Shown here: in pieces, positions 8,773 through 21,476 of the stretch | How the letters are laid out: each line of letters starts with the position of its first letter | How positions within the stretch are numbered: position 1 is the first letter of the stretch | Source of the DNA: Ralstonia sp. A12 | GTDB lineage: Bacteria; Pseudomonadota; Gammaproteobacteria; Burkholderiales; Burkholderiaceae | DNA length: 64,000 nucleotides | Assembly (NCBI RefSeq): GCF_000801955.1 | Contig: NZ_JSZO01000028.1 | Span: 272,687 to 336,686 of the forward strand | Direction of reading: 5' to 3' | Notes under the pieces: generated by a model | What the model was told of the DNA's origin: nothing | Databases searched by the model: none | What the model saw: only the letters and a program-made list of their open reading frames with translations | Made by a program: the position numbers and the translations under genes

Positions 8773-8790
8773 GTAAAATCGCGATTTTAC
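8773..8790. promoter_or_regulatory. 18-bp perfect palindrome in the PerM/purM divergent promoter region
   Basis: GTAAAATCGCGATTTTAC is perfectly self-complementary and sits 70 bases upstream of the purM start and 66 bases upstream of the PerM-family start. Each half contains TAAAAT, which could serve as a -10 element in either direction. No clear -35 is present. It could be paired -10 boxes or an operator. Confidence 0.45.
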
Positions 8791-8860
8791 TGGACCGGCG
8801 GGTCCGAATTTTGTGACTTCCCGCCGCGCGCCCCCGGATTTCTTCAATTCAGACGACTGT

Positions 8861-9922
8861 ATGAGCGCTTCCGAAACCCCATCCGCATCCGCATCGGGCG
8901 GTTTGTCCTACCGCGACGCGGGCGTCGACATCGAGGCGGGTGACGCCCTTGTCGACCGCATCAAGCCGTTTGCCAAGCGCACCATGCGCGAAGGCGTGTT
9001 GGGCGGCATCGGCGGCTTCGGCGCGCTGTTTGAGCTGTCCAAGAAGTATCAAGAGCCGGTGCTGGTGTCCGGCACCGACGGCGTGGGCACCAAGCTCAAG
9101 CTGGCCTTTGCACTGAACCGCCACGACACGGTCGGCCAGGATCTGGTCGCCATGAGCGTGAACGACATCCTGGTGCAGGGCGCCGAGCCGCTGTTCTTCC
9201 TGGACTACTTCGCCTGCGGCAAGCTGGACGTCGACACCGCCGCCACCGTGGTCAAGGGCATCGCCCAGGGCTGCGAGCTGGCCGGCTGCGCACTGATTGG
9301 CGGCGAAACCGCTGAAATGCCGAGCATGTACCCGGACGGCGAATACGACCTGGCCGGCTTTGCCGTTGGCGCGGTCGAGAAGCGCAAGATCATCGACGGC
9401 ACCACCATTGCCGAGGGCGATGTGGTGCTGGGCCTGGCCTCGTCGGGTGCGCATTCGAACGGCTACTCGCTGGTGCGCAAGATCATCGAGGTGTCGCGCC
9501 CGGACCTGAATGCGGATTTCCACGGCCAGCGCCTGCAGGACGCCATCATGGCGCCGACGCGCATCTACGTGAAGCCGCTGCTGTCGTTGATCGAGAAGCT
9601 GACCGTCAAGGGCATGGCGCACATCACCGGTGGTGGCCTGACCGAGAACGTGCCGCGCGTGCTGCAAGACAACCTGACCGCCGTGCTGCACAAGGACGCC
9701 TGGACGCTGCCGCCGCTGTTCCAGTGGCTGCAGAAGGCTGGCAACGTGGCTGATGATGAGATGCACCGCGTGTTCAACTGCGGCATCGGCATGGTCGTGA
9801 TCGTGTCGGCAGCGGATGCACCGGCAGCCATCGCCCACCTGAAGGACGCGGGCGAGACGGTCTACCAGATTGGTGAGATCCGCGCCCGCCAGGCTGGCGA
9901 AGCGCAGACGATCGTGGTCTGA
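8861..9922 (+). CDS. purM: Phosphoribosylformylglycinamidine cyclo-ligase
   Basis: PurM (AIR synthetase), 353 residues from the ATG at 8861. It closes the imidazole ring of formylglycinamidine ribonucleotide with ATP in step five of purine synthesis. Motifs include [21 protein letters not shown] at the start (slightly longer than shown in most homologues), [53 protein letters not shown] and [15 protein letters not shown], all characteristic. A strong hairpin terminator follows 27 bases after the stop. Confidence 0.98.
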   Translation: MSASETPSASASGGLSYRDAGVDIEAGDALVDRIKPFAKRTMREGVLGGIGGFGALFELSKKYQEPVLVSGTDGVGTKLKLAFALNRHDTVGQDLVAMSVNDILVQGAEPLFFLDYFACGKLDVDTAATVVKGIAQGCELAGCALIGGETAEMPSMYPDGEYDLAGFAVGAVEKRKIIDGTTIAEGDVVLGLASSGAHSNGYSLVRKIIEVSRPDLNADFHGQRLQDAIMAPTRIYVKPLLSLIEKLTVKGMAHITGGGLTENVPRVLQDNLTAVLHKDAWTLPPLFQWLQKAGNVADDEMHRVFNCGIGMVVIVSAADAPAAIAHLKDAGETVYQIGEIRARQAGEAQTIVV

Positions 9923-9949
9923 TGCGCTGACGCGAAGCGCGCGCCCAAC

Positions 9950-9982
9950 AAAAAACCGCCGATACGTTCGGCGGTTTTTTTT
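9950..9982. terminator. Bidirectional intrinsic terminator after purM
   Basis: A stem of AAAAAACCGCCGA with its complement around a TACGT loop is followed by eight T residues on the plus strand and preceded by A residues that give a U tract on the minus strand. It serves purM and probably the convergent lipoprotein gene. Confidence 0.9.
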
Positions 9983-10004
9983 ATGCGCGGCGCTGGCGAG
10001 CGGC

Positions 10005-10442
10005 TTATTTCAGCGGCACGTAGTCGCCGTTTGCCGGATCGTCCTTCTGCAGCGCGCCGGTGTTCTTGTCGATCAGCAGCGTGACCACGTGCGGCGCGGT
10101 GTTCGGATCGCCACCGCAAGCCGGCGTGTGGTTCTCCAGCACTTCGACGTTGTAGTGCGTGTCGTCTTCCAGGCCGGCCATGAACGACAGGCATTCGGGC
10201 GACAGGCTGGTCAGCTTGTACTTCTCGATGGCAGCGCGGGCGATGTCGGCGGCCTTGGACTGTTCGGCTTCGCTGAGTTCGGGAGTGCTGGCGCCAGGCG
10301 CTGCAGGTGCGCTCGCAGGCTGGCCAGCAGGAGCAGAGGCCGGGGCAGATGCCGGCGCAGCGGACTTTTGTGCGTCGTCAGAACGGCCGCAGCCCGCCAG
10401 CGCAACGGCGGCGAGCACGGCAAGAAACAGGGGTTTGATCAT
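10005..10442 (-). CDS. Putative lipoprotein of unknown function
   Basis: A 145-residue protein from the ATG at 10442. It has a lipoprotein signal peptide (MIKPLFLAVLAAVALAGCG) with the lipobox LAGC, so Cys18 should be lipidated. A low-complexity Ala/Pro/Ser linker of about 40 residues follows. The C-terminal about 95 residues (ADIARAAIEKYKLTSLSPECLSF onward) form a compact domain with two cysteines (PECLS and TPACGG) that could pair in the periplasm. I do not recognise the family. It lies 38 bases downstream of the small Ada-type protein and may be read through from the ada promoter. Confidence 0.72.
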   Translation of the reverse strand: MIKPLFLAVLAAVALAGCGRSDDAQKSAAPASAPASAPAGQPASAPAAPGASTPELSEAEQSKAADIARAAIEKYKLTSLSPECLSFMAGLEDDTHYNVEVLENHTPACGGDPNTAPHVVTLLIDKNTGALQKDDPANGDYVPLK

Positions 10443-10480
10443 GGCGCGCGGAGCGTGTGTTCGAAGATAAGACCGCGACT

Positions 10481-10740
10481 TTACCCGGAATGCATTGATC
10501 TTTTCCACGCCGCGTAAGCCTGCGGCATACAGACCGCGCAGGGGCGGTAGCCGGCGGCACGCGCGTCGGCTTCAGTCAGGAAGAACACCCGGTGCCGAAC
10601 ATAACCGCCGCGCGCGATGGCTTGGCGTGCCGCGCGGCAATCGAGTTGGCCGTAGATGCGCGCACGCCGGTGACCACCCAGAGCACCGGGCACGGCGCTC
10701 TCATAGGGCTGGCCGTTGGCGCCCAGCAGTGTCCAGGTGC

Positions 10741-10744
<4 letters not shown>
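10481..10744 (-). CDS. Small Ada-type metal-binding domain protein
   Basis: An 87-residue protein starting at GTG 10744, whose first bases overlap the ada stop as GTGA. It matches the Ada metal-binding fold: an IYGQLDC motif (Cys36), then HRVFFLTEADARAAGYRPCAVCMP with Cys69 and Cys72. Ada N-domains have four cysteines (C38, C42, C69, C72 in E. coli); the position equivalent to C42 is Arg40 here, so a complete Cys4 site is absent. Stand-alone proteins of this type are known but their function is not established to my knowledge. Its coupling to an ada gene lacking its own zinc cysteines is striking. It could bind metal or act as a methyl acceptor. Confidence 0.8.
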
Positions 10745-11820
<1,076 letters not shown>

Positions 11821-11841
11821 GGCGTCAGGTTCCAGAGATCA

Positions 11842-11857
11842 ATACCCGTACTGTAGG
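11842..11857 (-). promoter_or_regulatory. Probable -10 region of the ada promoter
   Basis: On the minus strand CCTACAGT starts exactly 42 bases after the first base of the Ada box. The second Ada-box promoter has CCTAACCT at the same distance. The equal spacing supports a -10 element here, with the Ada box upstream of or overlapping the -35. Confidence 0.5.
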
Positions 11858-11860
11858 CGC

Positions 11861-11878
11861 GTGTCCCGGCAGGGACAC
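11861..11878. promoter_or_regulatory. Perfect 7-bp inverted repeat in the ada promoter
   Basis: GTGTCCC and GGGACAC flank a four-base GGCA spacer, between the Ada box and the likely -10. The corresponding stretch of the second Ada-box promoter does not conserve this symmetry, so it would be specific to ada: an extra operator or chance. Confidence 0.4.
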
Positions 11879-11886
11879 TCCGCGTC

Positions 11887-11899
11887 TTGCGGTCAAATT
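11887..11899 (-). promoter_or_regulatory. Ada box upstream of ada
   Basis: Read on the minus strand the site is AATTTGACCGCAA, which fits the E. coli Ada-box form AAT-N6-GCAA exactly. It lies 67 bases upstream of the ada start codon. The same 13 bases occur once more in the window, upstream of the MGMT gene at 14454, with matching flanks. Confidence 0.85.
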
Positions 11900-11915
11900 C
11901 GGCGCGGCGGATGTG

Positions 11916-12554
11916 TCACTTGGCGGGCATCCGCCAGAGATACCACGCTGCGATTGTGCGGTAGGGGCTCCACGCCCGGCCGATGTCCGCCATCTGCTTG
12001 CGGGTGGGCGTGCTGTCGAGGCGTTTCAGGCGGCGGTAACCGTCGCGCACGCCGAAGTCGTCGGCGGGCAGGATGTCGGAGCGCTCGAGCGTGTAGATCA
12101 GCAGCATCTCGACCGTCCAACGGCCGACGCCGCGCAGGGTGACGAGCTGGTCGATGAGCGCTTCGTCCGGCATGGCGAGCGCCGCATCACGCGTGGGTAC
12201 CACGCCATCGAGCGTGGCTTGTGCAATGCCACGGATGGTGGCCAGCTTGGTCGCCGAGAAGCCGCAATCACGTTGTGTCGCTTCATCTGTGGCCAGTACT
12301 TGCGCGGGCGAAGGAAAGCCCGTGCCGGGGTAGAGCGCCAGGAACCGGCCGAGGATAGCGTCCCCCGCCTTGGCGTGCAGTTGCTGATAGGCGATGGCAC
12401 GCACGAGCGCCTCGTAGGGCTCGCGTGCGGGTTTGGCGGCGTGGCGGCACGGGCCAGTAGCAGCGATATGGCGCGCCCAGTCGTCGTCGAGGGATGAGAG
12501 GAAATCTGCGGCACGCGTGTACGCGTCGTCAGACAGATCGGCGGCGATGGTCAT
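11916..12554 (-). CDS. alkA: DNA-3-methyladenine glycosylase (AlkA-type, HhH-GPD)
   Basis: A 212-residue HhH-GPD glycosylase, which is the short AlkA form lacking the N-terminal domain of E. coli AlkA. The helix-hairpin-helix is LVTLRGVGRWTVEM (about residues 137-150), and the catalytic Asp is in ILPADDFGVRDG (Asp166). It excises 3-methyladenine and related alkylated bases from DNA, starting base-excision repair. It follows alkB by 13 bases and ends about 17 bases before the ada Ada-box, inside a four-gene repair run (MGMT, oxygenase, alkB, alkA). Confidence 0.93.
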   Translation of the reverse strand: MTIAADLSDDAYTRAADFLSSLDDDWARHIAATGPCRHAAKPAREPYEALVRAIAYQQLHAKAGDAILGRFLALYPGTGFPSPAQVLATDEATQRDCGFSATKLATIRGIAQATLDGVVPTRDAALAMPDEALIDQLVTLRGVGRWTVEMLLIYTLERSDILPADDFGVRDGYRRLKRLDSTPTRKQMADIGRAWSPYRTIAAWYLWRMPAK

Positions 12555-12567
12555 GAGTCGAATGCGG

Positions 12568-13233
12568 TCAGCCGGCTTTGCGGAAGGTCAGGTTGATGCG
12601 CTGCGCGCCCATCAGCGGATGCGCGTGCTCCTTGAGCGGCGCAACGCCGTGATAGCGCAGGCGGTCGGGGCCGCCCCAGACGACGACGTCACCGTGAAAG
12701 AGCGGTACGCGCTGTGTCTTGTCCGTGCGCTTGTGCCCGCCGAACAGGAAGATCGCCGGCATGCCAAGCGACACCGAGACGATGGGCGCACCGTAGTCCT
12801 GCTCATCGCGGTCTTGATGCAGCGACAGCCGTGCGCCGGGCACGTAGCGGTTGATCAGGCAGGCGTCGGGTGTGAAGCCGGGGAAACCGGCCTCGGCTGC
12901 GGCATCGCGTGCGAGGCGCAGGAACACGTCAGGTAGCGGGGGCCACGGTTGGTTGCTCAACGGATCTTGTGTGGCATAGCGGTAGCCGTGGCGATCGGAT
13001 GTCCAGCCCAGCGTGCCGCTGTTGGTGAGCGCAACTGACATCTCGAAGCCGCCCGGCGTGACCATGTGGCGGAACGGTGCCTGCTGCACGATGGCCTCCA
13101 CGGCGGCGAGCTGTGCGGGCGCGTCGGCCAGTGCAAAGCCGCGCAGCACGAACGATGCCGGCCCCAGCGCAAGAGGTGCCGCGGGCGCGTCGTCGATGTG
13201 TTCGTGGTCGGCAAAGAGATCGCCGGTTGTCAT
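12568..13233 (-). CDS. alkB: Alpha-ketoglutarate-dependent DNA repair dioxygenase AlkB
   Basis: A 221-residue Fe(II)/2-oxoglutarate dioxygenase from the ATG at 13233. The iron ligands are His139 and Asp141 in LSLHQDRDEQD and His195 in RLRYHGV; Arg212 and Arg218 in QRINLTFR match the AlkB 2-oxoglutarate and substrate arginines. It oxidatively demethylates 1-methyladenine and 3-methylcytosine in DNA. The gene begins 10 bases after the end of the preceding oxygenase gene and is followed 13 bases on by alkA, so it is probably under the Ada-box promoter at 14.5 kb. Confidence 0.96.
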   Translation of the reverse strand: MTTGDLFADHEHIDDAPAAPLALGPASFVLRGFALADAPAQLAAVEAIVQQAPFRHMVTPGGFEMSVALTNSGTLGWTSDRHGYRYATQDPLSNQPWPPLPDVFLRLARDAAAEAGFPGFTPDACLINRYVPGARLSLHQDRDEQDYGAPIVSVSLGMPAIFLFGGHKRTDKTQRVPLFHGDVVVWGGPDRLRYHGVAPLKEHAHPLMGAQRINLTFRKAG

Positions 13234-13243
13234 GTGCGCGGCC

Positions 13244-13948
13244 TCACAGAGCATCGTGGAAGATGATGCCCACAGTATGCCGCTGTCCGGAATGCAAGCG
13301 GCTCACGCCGTGGCGCATGTTCACGCGGTACACGCCGCGTGTGCCTTGTACGGGGCGGTGGTGCACGGCAAAGATCACGGCATCGCCCTTGCGTAGCGGT
13401 ACGACTTCGGGCCGCGACTGCATGCGCGGGCGCTGCTCGGTCATCACGAATTCGCCGCCGGTGAAATCGACGCCGGGTTCGGATAGCAGGATCGCTACCT
13501 GTAGCGGGAAGACGTGTTCGCCGTAGAGGTCCTGGTGCAGGCAGTTGTAGTCGCCGGGGCCGTATTGCAGGATCAGCGGCGTCGGGCGCAGTTGCCCCGC
13601 TTCGTGGCAGCGGCGCAGGAAGTCGACATGCTCAGCGGGGTAACGCACGTCGATGCCCATCGCCTGGTTCCAGCGGTTGGCGATGGGCGCGAGTTGCGGA
13701 TACAGCGCGCCGCGCAATTGCGCGATGACATCGGGTAGCGGATAAGCGAAGTACTTGTATTCACCACGTCCGAAGCCGTGGCGTGCCATCACCACGCGCG
13801 AGCGATAGAGCTTGTCGCGCGGGTAGAGGGCGGCCAGGGCATCGCACGTGTCGTGCGTGAGCAGGCCGGGCAGTATGGCGCTACCGACGTCGTTGAGGGC
13901 ATCTTCAATGGCGTGCCAGTCGATGAGGTCAACACGTGTGCGAGTCAT
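13244..13948 (-). CDS. 2OG-Fe(II) oxygenase of the DNA-alkylation regulon
   Basis: A 234-residue protein with the double-stranded beta-helix dioxygenase pattern: His138 and Asp140 (CLHQDLYGEHVFPLQ), a GGEFVMTEQRPR segment, and a C-terminal block NMRHGVSRLHSGQRHTVGII that supplies the distal His and a 2-oxoglutarate Arg. It is not AlkB; the sequence fits the family annotated in Pfam as Oxygenase-NA, often linked with ada genes. The ATG at 13948 overlaps the stop of the MGMT gene (ATGA). The substrate is unknown; context points to alkylated nucleic acid or protein. Confidence 0.88.
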   Translation of the reverse strand: MTRTRVDLIDWHAIEDALNDVGSAILPGLLTHDTCDALAALYPRDKLYRSRVVMARHGFGRGEYKYFAYPLPDVIAQLRGALYPQLAPIANRWNQAMGIDVRYPAEHVDFLRRCHEAGQLRPTPLILQYGPGDYNCLHQDLYGEHVFPLQVAILLSEPGVDFTGGEFVMTEQRPRMQSRPEVVPLRKGDAVIFAVHHRPVQGTRGVYRVNMRHGVSRLHSGQRHTVGIIFHDAL

Positions 13949-14454
13949 GCCCGGTGCTCCATGGCGAGCAGTGCGCGCTTGCGCGCGATGCCCCAGCGAT
14001 AGCCTGCCAGGTCGCCATCAGCGCGCACAACGCGGTGGCAGGGGATGGCAATGGCCAGCAGGTTGGCCGCGCACGCCGTGGCGACAGCGCGCACTGCGTC
14101 GGGCCGGCCGATGCGTTTGGCAATTTCAGTGTAGGTGGCGGTGCTGCCCGGCGGAATGTCGCGCAGTGCCTGCCAGACTTGCTGCTGGAATGACGTGCCG
14201 CCAATGTCGAGTACACCCTCGAAGCTACGCGAAGGCGTCTCTGCCAAGGCGATGGCCTGCGCAAGTTGCGACGCGAGCGCAACCTCATCATGTGTCAGCA
14301 GTGCATCGGGAAATGCCTGGGCGAGTTCGGTGCGCAGTGCATCGGCCTGATCACCGAGCAGCAGGGCGCAGATGCCGCGTTCCTTGGCCGCAACCAGCAC
14401 CTGGCTGAGCGTGCTGGTGCCGATGGCGTAGCGGAGAGTGGTGGGGGTGTTCAT
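13945..14454 (-). CDS. ogt: Stand-alone methylated-DNA-protein-cysteine methyltransferase, Ada C-domain type
   Basis: A 169-residue MGMT from the ATG at 14454. It accepts the methyl or alkyl group of O6-alkylguanine on Cys139 in AIPCHRVVRADG, a suicide reaction. It resembles the C-terminal domain of the nearby Ada along its length (RGICALLLGDQADAL, FQQQVWQALRDIPPGSTATY, ACAAN), so it looks like a duplicated Ada C-domain. It leads the run with the oxygenase, alkB and alkA, behind an Ada box 73 bases upstream. Confidence 0.95.
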   Translation of the reverse strand: MNTPTTLRYAIGTSTLSQVLVAAKERGICALLLGDQADALRTELAQAFPDALLTHDEVALASQLAQAIALAETPSRSFEGVLDIGGTSFQQQVWQALRDIPPGSTATYTEIAKRIGRPDAVRAVATACAANLLAIAIPCHRVVRADGDLAGYRWGIARKRALLAMEHRA

Positions 14455-14482
14455 GGTTCGCTCCATCAACGTGGTGTTGGAT

Positions 14483-14498
14483 GAAGCGAAGGTTAGGC
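14483..14498 (-). promoter_or_regulatory. Probable -10 region of the MGMT-oxygenase-alkB-alkA promoter
   Basis: CCTAACCT on the minus strand begins 42 bases after the first base of the Ada box, the same distance as CCTACAGT in the ada promoter. This parallel spacing is the main support. Confidence 0.45.
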
Positions 14499-14526
14499 GC
14501 CCGGCATGCACGCGGCACTCCGGGAC

Positions 14527-14539
14527 TTGCGGTCAAATT
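14527..14539 (-). promoter_or_regulatory. Ada box upstream of the MGMT-oxygenase-alkB-alkA run
   Basis: On the minus strand the site reads AATTTGACCGCAA, identical to the box upstream of ada and an exact AAT-N6-GCAA match. About 31 bases around it align with only three differences to the ada copy. It lies 73 bases before the start codon at 14454 and just downstream of the GNAT gene. Confidence 0.85.
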
Positions 14540-14553
14540 CGGGGCGTTGTGTT

Positions 14554-15078
14554 CTACGCTGCCAGCGCGGCGGGCATGGGGATGGCGGCCATCTTGTCGA
14601 GTGCATCGCCGGTCGCGCGGCAGATGCGCCACTCGGGCAGCACGTCGGCACCCATGGCTTCATAGAAGGCGATCGACGGTGCGTTCCAGTCAAGCACGCT
14701 CCATTCAAAGCGGCCGCAATCACGCTCTTGCGCCAAGCGTGCAAGGTGCACCAGCAATGCACGGCCGATGCCCAGGCCGCGCTGCTCCGGCTCCACGAAC
14801 AGGTCTTCCAGGTACAGGCCCGGCTTGCACAGGAAGGTCGAGAAGTTGTGGAAGAACAGCGCAAAGCCGACGGCTCGGCCCTCGACTTCCGCCAGCACCG
14901 CCTCGCAATAGGGGCGTGGGCCGAACAGCATCGTGGCGAGCGCCTCGGGCGTGGTCTGCACGAGGTGCGTGAGCTTCTCGTACTCGGCCAGCGCGGTGAT
15001 CAGGCGGACCAGCGCCGCGCAATCATCCGGCGTGGCAGGGCGCAGCGTAAAAGTGGTGGCGGTGTCAGCGGTTGTCAT
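14554..15078 (-). CDS. GNAT family N-acetyltransferase
   Basis: A 174-residue acetyltransferase from the ATG at 15078, which overlaps the miaA stop as ATGA. The acetyl-CoA-binding region is [24 protein letters not shown] (Q/RxxGxG/A motif), preceded by [21 protein letters not shown], which is typical of the diamine-acetyltransferase-like subgroup (SSAT/YbaK-neighbour type). A polyamine or small amine is a possible substrate but this is inference. It is likely co-translated with miaA. Confidence 0.88.
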   Translation of the reverse strand: MTTADTATTFTLRPATPDDCAALVRLITALAEYEKLTHLVQTTPEALATMLFGPRPYCEAVLAEVEGRAVGFALFFHNFSTFLCKPGLYLEDLFVEPEQRGLGIGRALLVHLARLAQERDCGRFEWSVLDWNAPSIAFYEAMGADVLPEWRICRATGDALDKMAAIPMPAALAA

Positions 15079-16062
15079 AGCGGTGATTGCGATTCCAGTG
15101 AGGTTTGGACCAGGCGCGCGACCTGGTCGACGTAATCGGGGGCGAGGCAATCGACCACGTGCCGTTCCGGCGTGCTGCGCAGCCACGTGATCTGGCGCTT
15201 GCAGAGCTGGCGCGTGGCGGCGATGCCTTGTTCGCGCAGGGCGGCCATGTCGATTTCGCCGTCGAGATAGGCCCACGCCTGGCGATAGCCCACGCAGCGG
15301 ATCGAAGGCAGCGTGGGCGAAAGATCGCCACGACGGCGCAGCGTTTCCACTTCGTCGAGCAGGCCGCCGGCGAGCATGGCATCAAAGCGTTGGGCGATGC
15401 GTGCATGCAGCACGAGGCGGTCCGACGGCTCCAGCGCAATCGTCAGATAGGGCGCGGCAGCGTCGTGCTGCTGGAATGCGTTCGCACCAACTTCTCGCGC
15501 CAGCAGTGCGGACATCGGTTGCCCCGTCAGCCGATACAACTCCAGCGCACGCTGGATGCGCTGCGCATCGGTCGTGTGCAATCGCGCGGCCGTAATCGGA
15601 TCGATCAGCGCGAGCTTGGCATGTAGCGCGGGCCAGCCGTCGCGCGCGGCTTCGGCGTCGATCTCGGCGCGGATGGCCGGATCGGCGCCGGGCAGGTCCG
15701 AGAGCCCCTGCGTGAGCGCCTTGTAGTACAGCATCGTCCCGCCGACGATCAGCGGCAGCTTGCCGCGCGCGCGGATGGCGTCGATCAGCGTGTTGGCATC
15801 GTTGGCAAACTGCGCGGCGGAATACGCATCCAGCGGATCGATGATGTCGATCAGGTGATGCGGCGCGATGGCCTGTTCTTCGGGGCTGGGCTTGGCGGTG
15901 CCGATGTCCATGCCGCGATACACCAGCGCGGAATCCATGCTGATGATCTCGACCGGCCAGCGTTCGGCTAGCTTCAATGCAGCGGCGGTCTTTCCGGATG
16001 CGGTGGGGCCCAGCAGACAGACAGCGCGTGGTGCTTTTACAGAAGACACGGTCATCGGAAAA

Positions 16063-16073
<11 letters not shown>
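15075..16073 (-). CDS. miaA: tRNA dimethylallyltransferase
   Basis: MiaA, 332 residues. It transfers a dimethylallyl group to N6 of adenosine 37 in tRNAs reading UNN codons. Visible motifs are the P-loop [74 protein letters not shown] and [15 protein letters not shown]. The start at 16073 overlaps mutL by 11 bases; a second in-frame ATG (MTVSSVKA) at 16055, just after the mutL stop, is equally possible. The mutL-miaA order is widespread in proteobacteria. Confidence 0.97.
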
Positions 16074-17982
<1,909 letters not shown>

Positions 17983-18105
17983 CGGCGCATTATAAATGTC
18001 ACACCCTGTGTGGCGTATGGACGCAAGCCCCGGATGCCCCCACCGAGGGCTAGGGGAAATCTAAGTCGCATCCGGTATCATTCCCGCCTCGCTTAGGGGG
18101 ATGGC

Positions 18106-18765
18106 TTGGATATCGTGATGCAACTGGTCGACATCGTGCTGCATGTCGACAAATCGTTGGGGCTGTTGATTCAGCAATACGGCGCGTGGGTGTACGTGCT
18201 GCTGTTCGCCATCGTCTTCGCCGAAACCGGCCTGGTGGTGCTGCCGTTCCTGCCGGGCGACACGCTGCTCTTCATTGCCGGCGCCATGTGCGCGACCGGT
18301 CAGATGGATACCTGGCTGCTGATCGTGCTGCTGGTGATTGCCGCCACGACGGGCAACACGGTCAACTACTTCGTCGGCTCGTGGATCGGCCCCAAGGTAT
18401 TTGACGGTCACATTCGCTTCCTCGATCACGAAGCGCTGATGAAAACGCACGGTTTCTACGAGCGCCACGGCGGCAAGACGCTGGTGATGGCGCGCTTCAT
18501 TCCGGTGGTGCGTACGTTCGCGCCGTTCGTGGCCGGTGTCTCGAAGATGACGTTTGCCAAGTTCCAGCTCTTCAACATGATCGGCGCCGTGCTGTGGGTC
18601 GGTCTGCTGGTGCTGGCGGGTGACCTGTTCGGCAACGTGCCCATCATCCGCGAGCACCTGAACACGATCGTGCTGATCGGCCTGGGCGCGGCGATTGTGC
18701 CGCTGGCGCTGGGCGGGGTGTGGAAGCTGCTCAAGCGCCGTCGCGGCGCGGTGGTGCAGAAGTAA
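18106..18765 (+). CDS. DedA family membrane protein
   Basis: A 219-residue DedA/SNARE-associated integral membrane protein. The family signature is visible as FAETGLVVLPFLPGDTLLFIAG early and GGKTLVMARFIPVVRTFAPFVAGVSKM in the middle, with four to five hydrophobic helices. DedA proteins affect membrane lipid balance and proton-motive-force-dependent processes; some are lipid flippases. I prefer the TTG at 18106 because AGGGGG ends five bases before it; an ATG at 18118 is the alternative but its spacing is poor. It is divergent from mutL. Confidence 0.92.
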   Translation: MDIVMQLVDIVLHVDKSLGLLIQQYGAWVYVLLFAIVFAETGLVVLPFLPGDTLLFIAGAMCATGQMDTWLLIVLLVIAATTGNTVNYFVGSWIGPKVFDGHIRFLDHEALMKTHGFYERHGGKTLVMARFIPVVRTFAPFVAGVSKMTFAKFQLFNMIGAVLWVGLLVLAGDLFGNVPIIREHLNTIVLIGLGAAIVPLALGGVWKLLKRRRGAVVQK

Positions 18766-18768
18766 GCG

Positions 18769-19613
18769 TTAATTCAAGTTCTTGCTCATGGCGCGCAGCG
18801 TTGGCATGCGCTCCTTGAGCTTGGCCGTGTCGGCCGCGTCGGGCCGGGCGTCGACATAGGCTTCCAGGTCCTCCAGGGCGGGGCGGAAGCACTCCAGGTT
18901 GGCGTAGGCCAGCCCCCGGTCGCGCACTTCCTCGATGGAGTCGGGCAGCAGGATCACCAGCCGCTGCTGCACCGCCAGCAGGCGCTGCCAGCGCGACTCC
19001 TGCAGATAGATCGCCTTCAGGTTGCGCAGCAGGCGCGCGATGATCTCGCGGTGCGTGGCCACTTGCAGGAACACCCCGAGCGGCACCGTGTTCGGGTCTT
19101 CGATGCCTTCCTTTTCCAGGTACGGGTCGAGCATGTCCTGCAACTCTTCCTTCGATAGCGTTTGCCCCGTCAGCGGATCGAGTACGACCTCGCCGGCGGG
19201 AATGCTCATGCGCACGAGAAAGTGGTTTGGGAAGGACACGCCCTTGAGCGGCAGGCCGATCTGCTGGCCGATCTCCATCAGCAGCACCGCCAATGAGATC
19301 GGGATGCCGCGCCGGCTTTGCAGCACGGCGTTCAGGTAGGAGTTCTCGGGGTCGTAGTAATCGTTCGCGTTGGGCCCGAAGCCCAGTTCGCGATAGAAGA
19401 ACTGATTGAGCAGGCGCAAGCGCTGGATGGCCGGTGTGCCATCGGCCACGCGGTTCTTGATCCGCGCGACCAGCACGTCAATGGCTGCCAGCTCGCTTTG
19501 CAGGTCCAGGTCCGGATACGCGTCCTGTGCGATGGACAGGGCGGTTTCGGTGAGGGGGATGCTGTCGTCGTCCGCGACCAGGGCCGAAAAATAATCGAGG
19601 ACTTTAGTGGTCA

Positions 19614-19614
<1 letters not shown>
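18769..19614 (-). CDS. SirB1 family transglutaminase-like/TPR protein
   Basis: A 281-residue protein from the ATG at 19614, which shares its last base with the murJ stop (TGATG). The N-terminal two thirds is a transglutaminase-like domain with SRRGIPISLAVLLMEIGQQIGLPLKG and FPNHFLVRM, and the C-terminal about 90 residues form a tetratricopeptide-like helical region (LLAVQQRLVILLPDS, RDRGLAYANLECFRPALEDL). Family members are conserved, often near prmC or ispE elsewhere; biochemical function is not established. Confidence 0.87.
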
Positions 19615-21167
<1,553 letters not shown>

Positions 21168-21476
21168 GATGAATGCGTGGTTGGGCACAGCCCCGTCAGC
21201 CACAATGGGGCGATGGCGGTCAGACCGGCGGCGCCATGCGGGGTTCGCGGTTGGCGTGACGGTATGGCGCAATTGCGGCCGTATTATAGGGACTGCCTCG
21301 CCATGCGCTCAAAAGTGCCGCAAAAGCCGCAAACTGCCGTCATCCGGGCGATTTCACAACACGGTTTGCATTGGATGCGGAAGTCTGCGTATAATTGCCG
21401 TCTTTCACCAATTTGCGCGCTTCGGCCTTCCGTGTCTCCCGGGGCGCTTGCTACCGTTTTCTTCAGGGATTTTTCC
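21168..21476. other. murJ-rpsT divergent intergenic region
   Basis: This 309-base gap separates two divergent genes. It holds the rpsT promoter described separately and presumably the murJ promoter. I see no other gene, repeat or RNA structure. Confidence 0.6.
21366..21395 (+). promoter_or_regulatory. Sigma-70-type promoter for rpsT
   Basis: TTGCAT (-35) and a perfect TATAAT (-10) are separated by 18 bases, 82 bases ahead of the rpsT start. This is the clearest consensus promoter in the window, as expected for a ribosomal protein gene. Confidence 0.75.
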
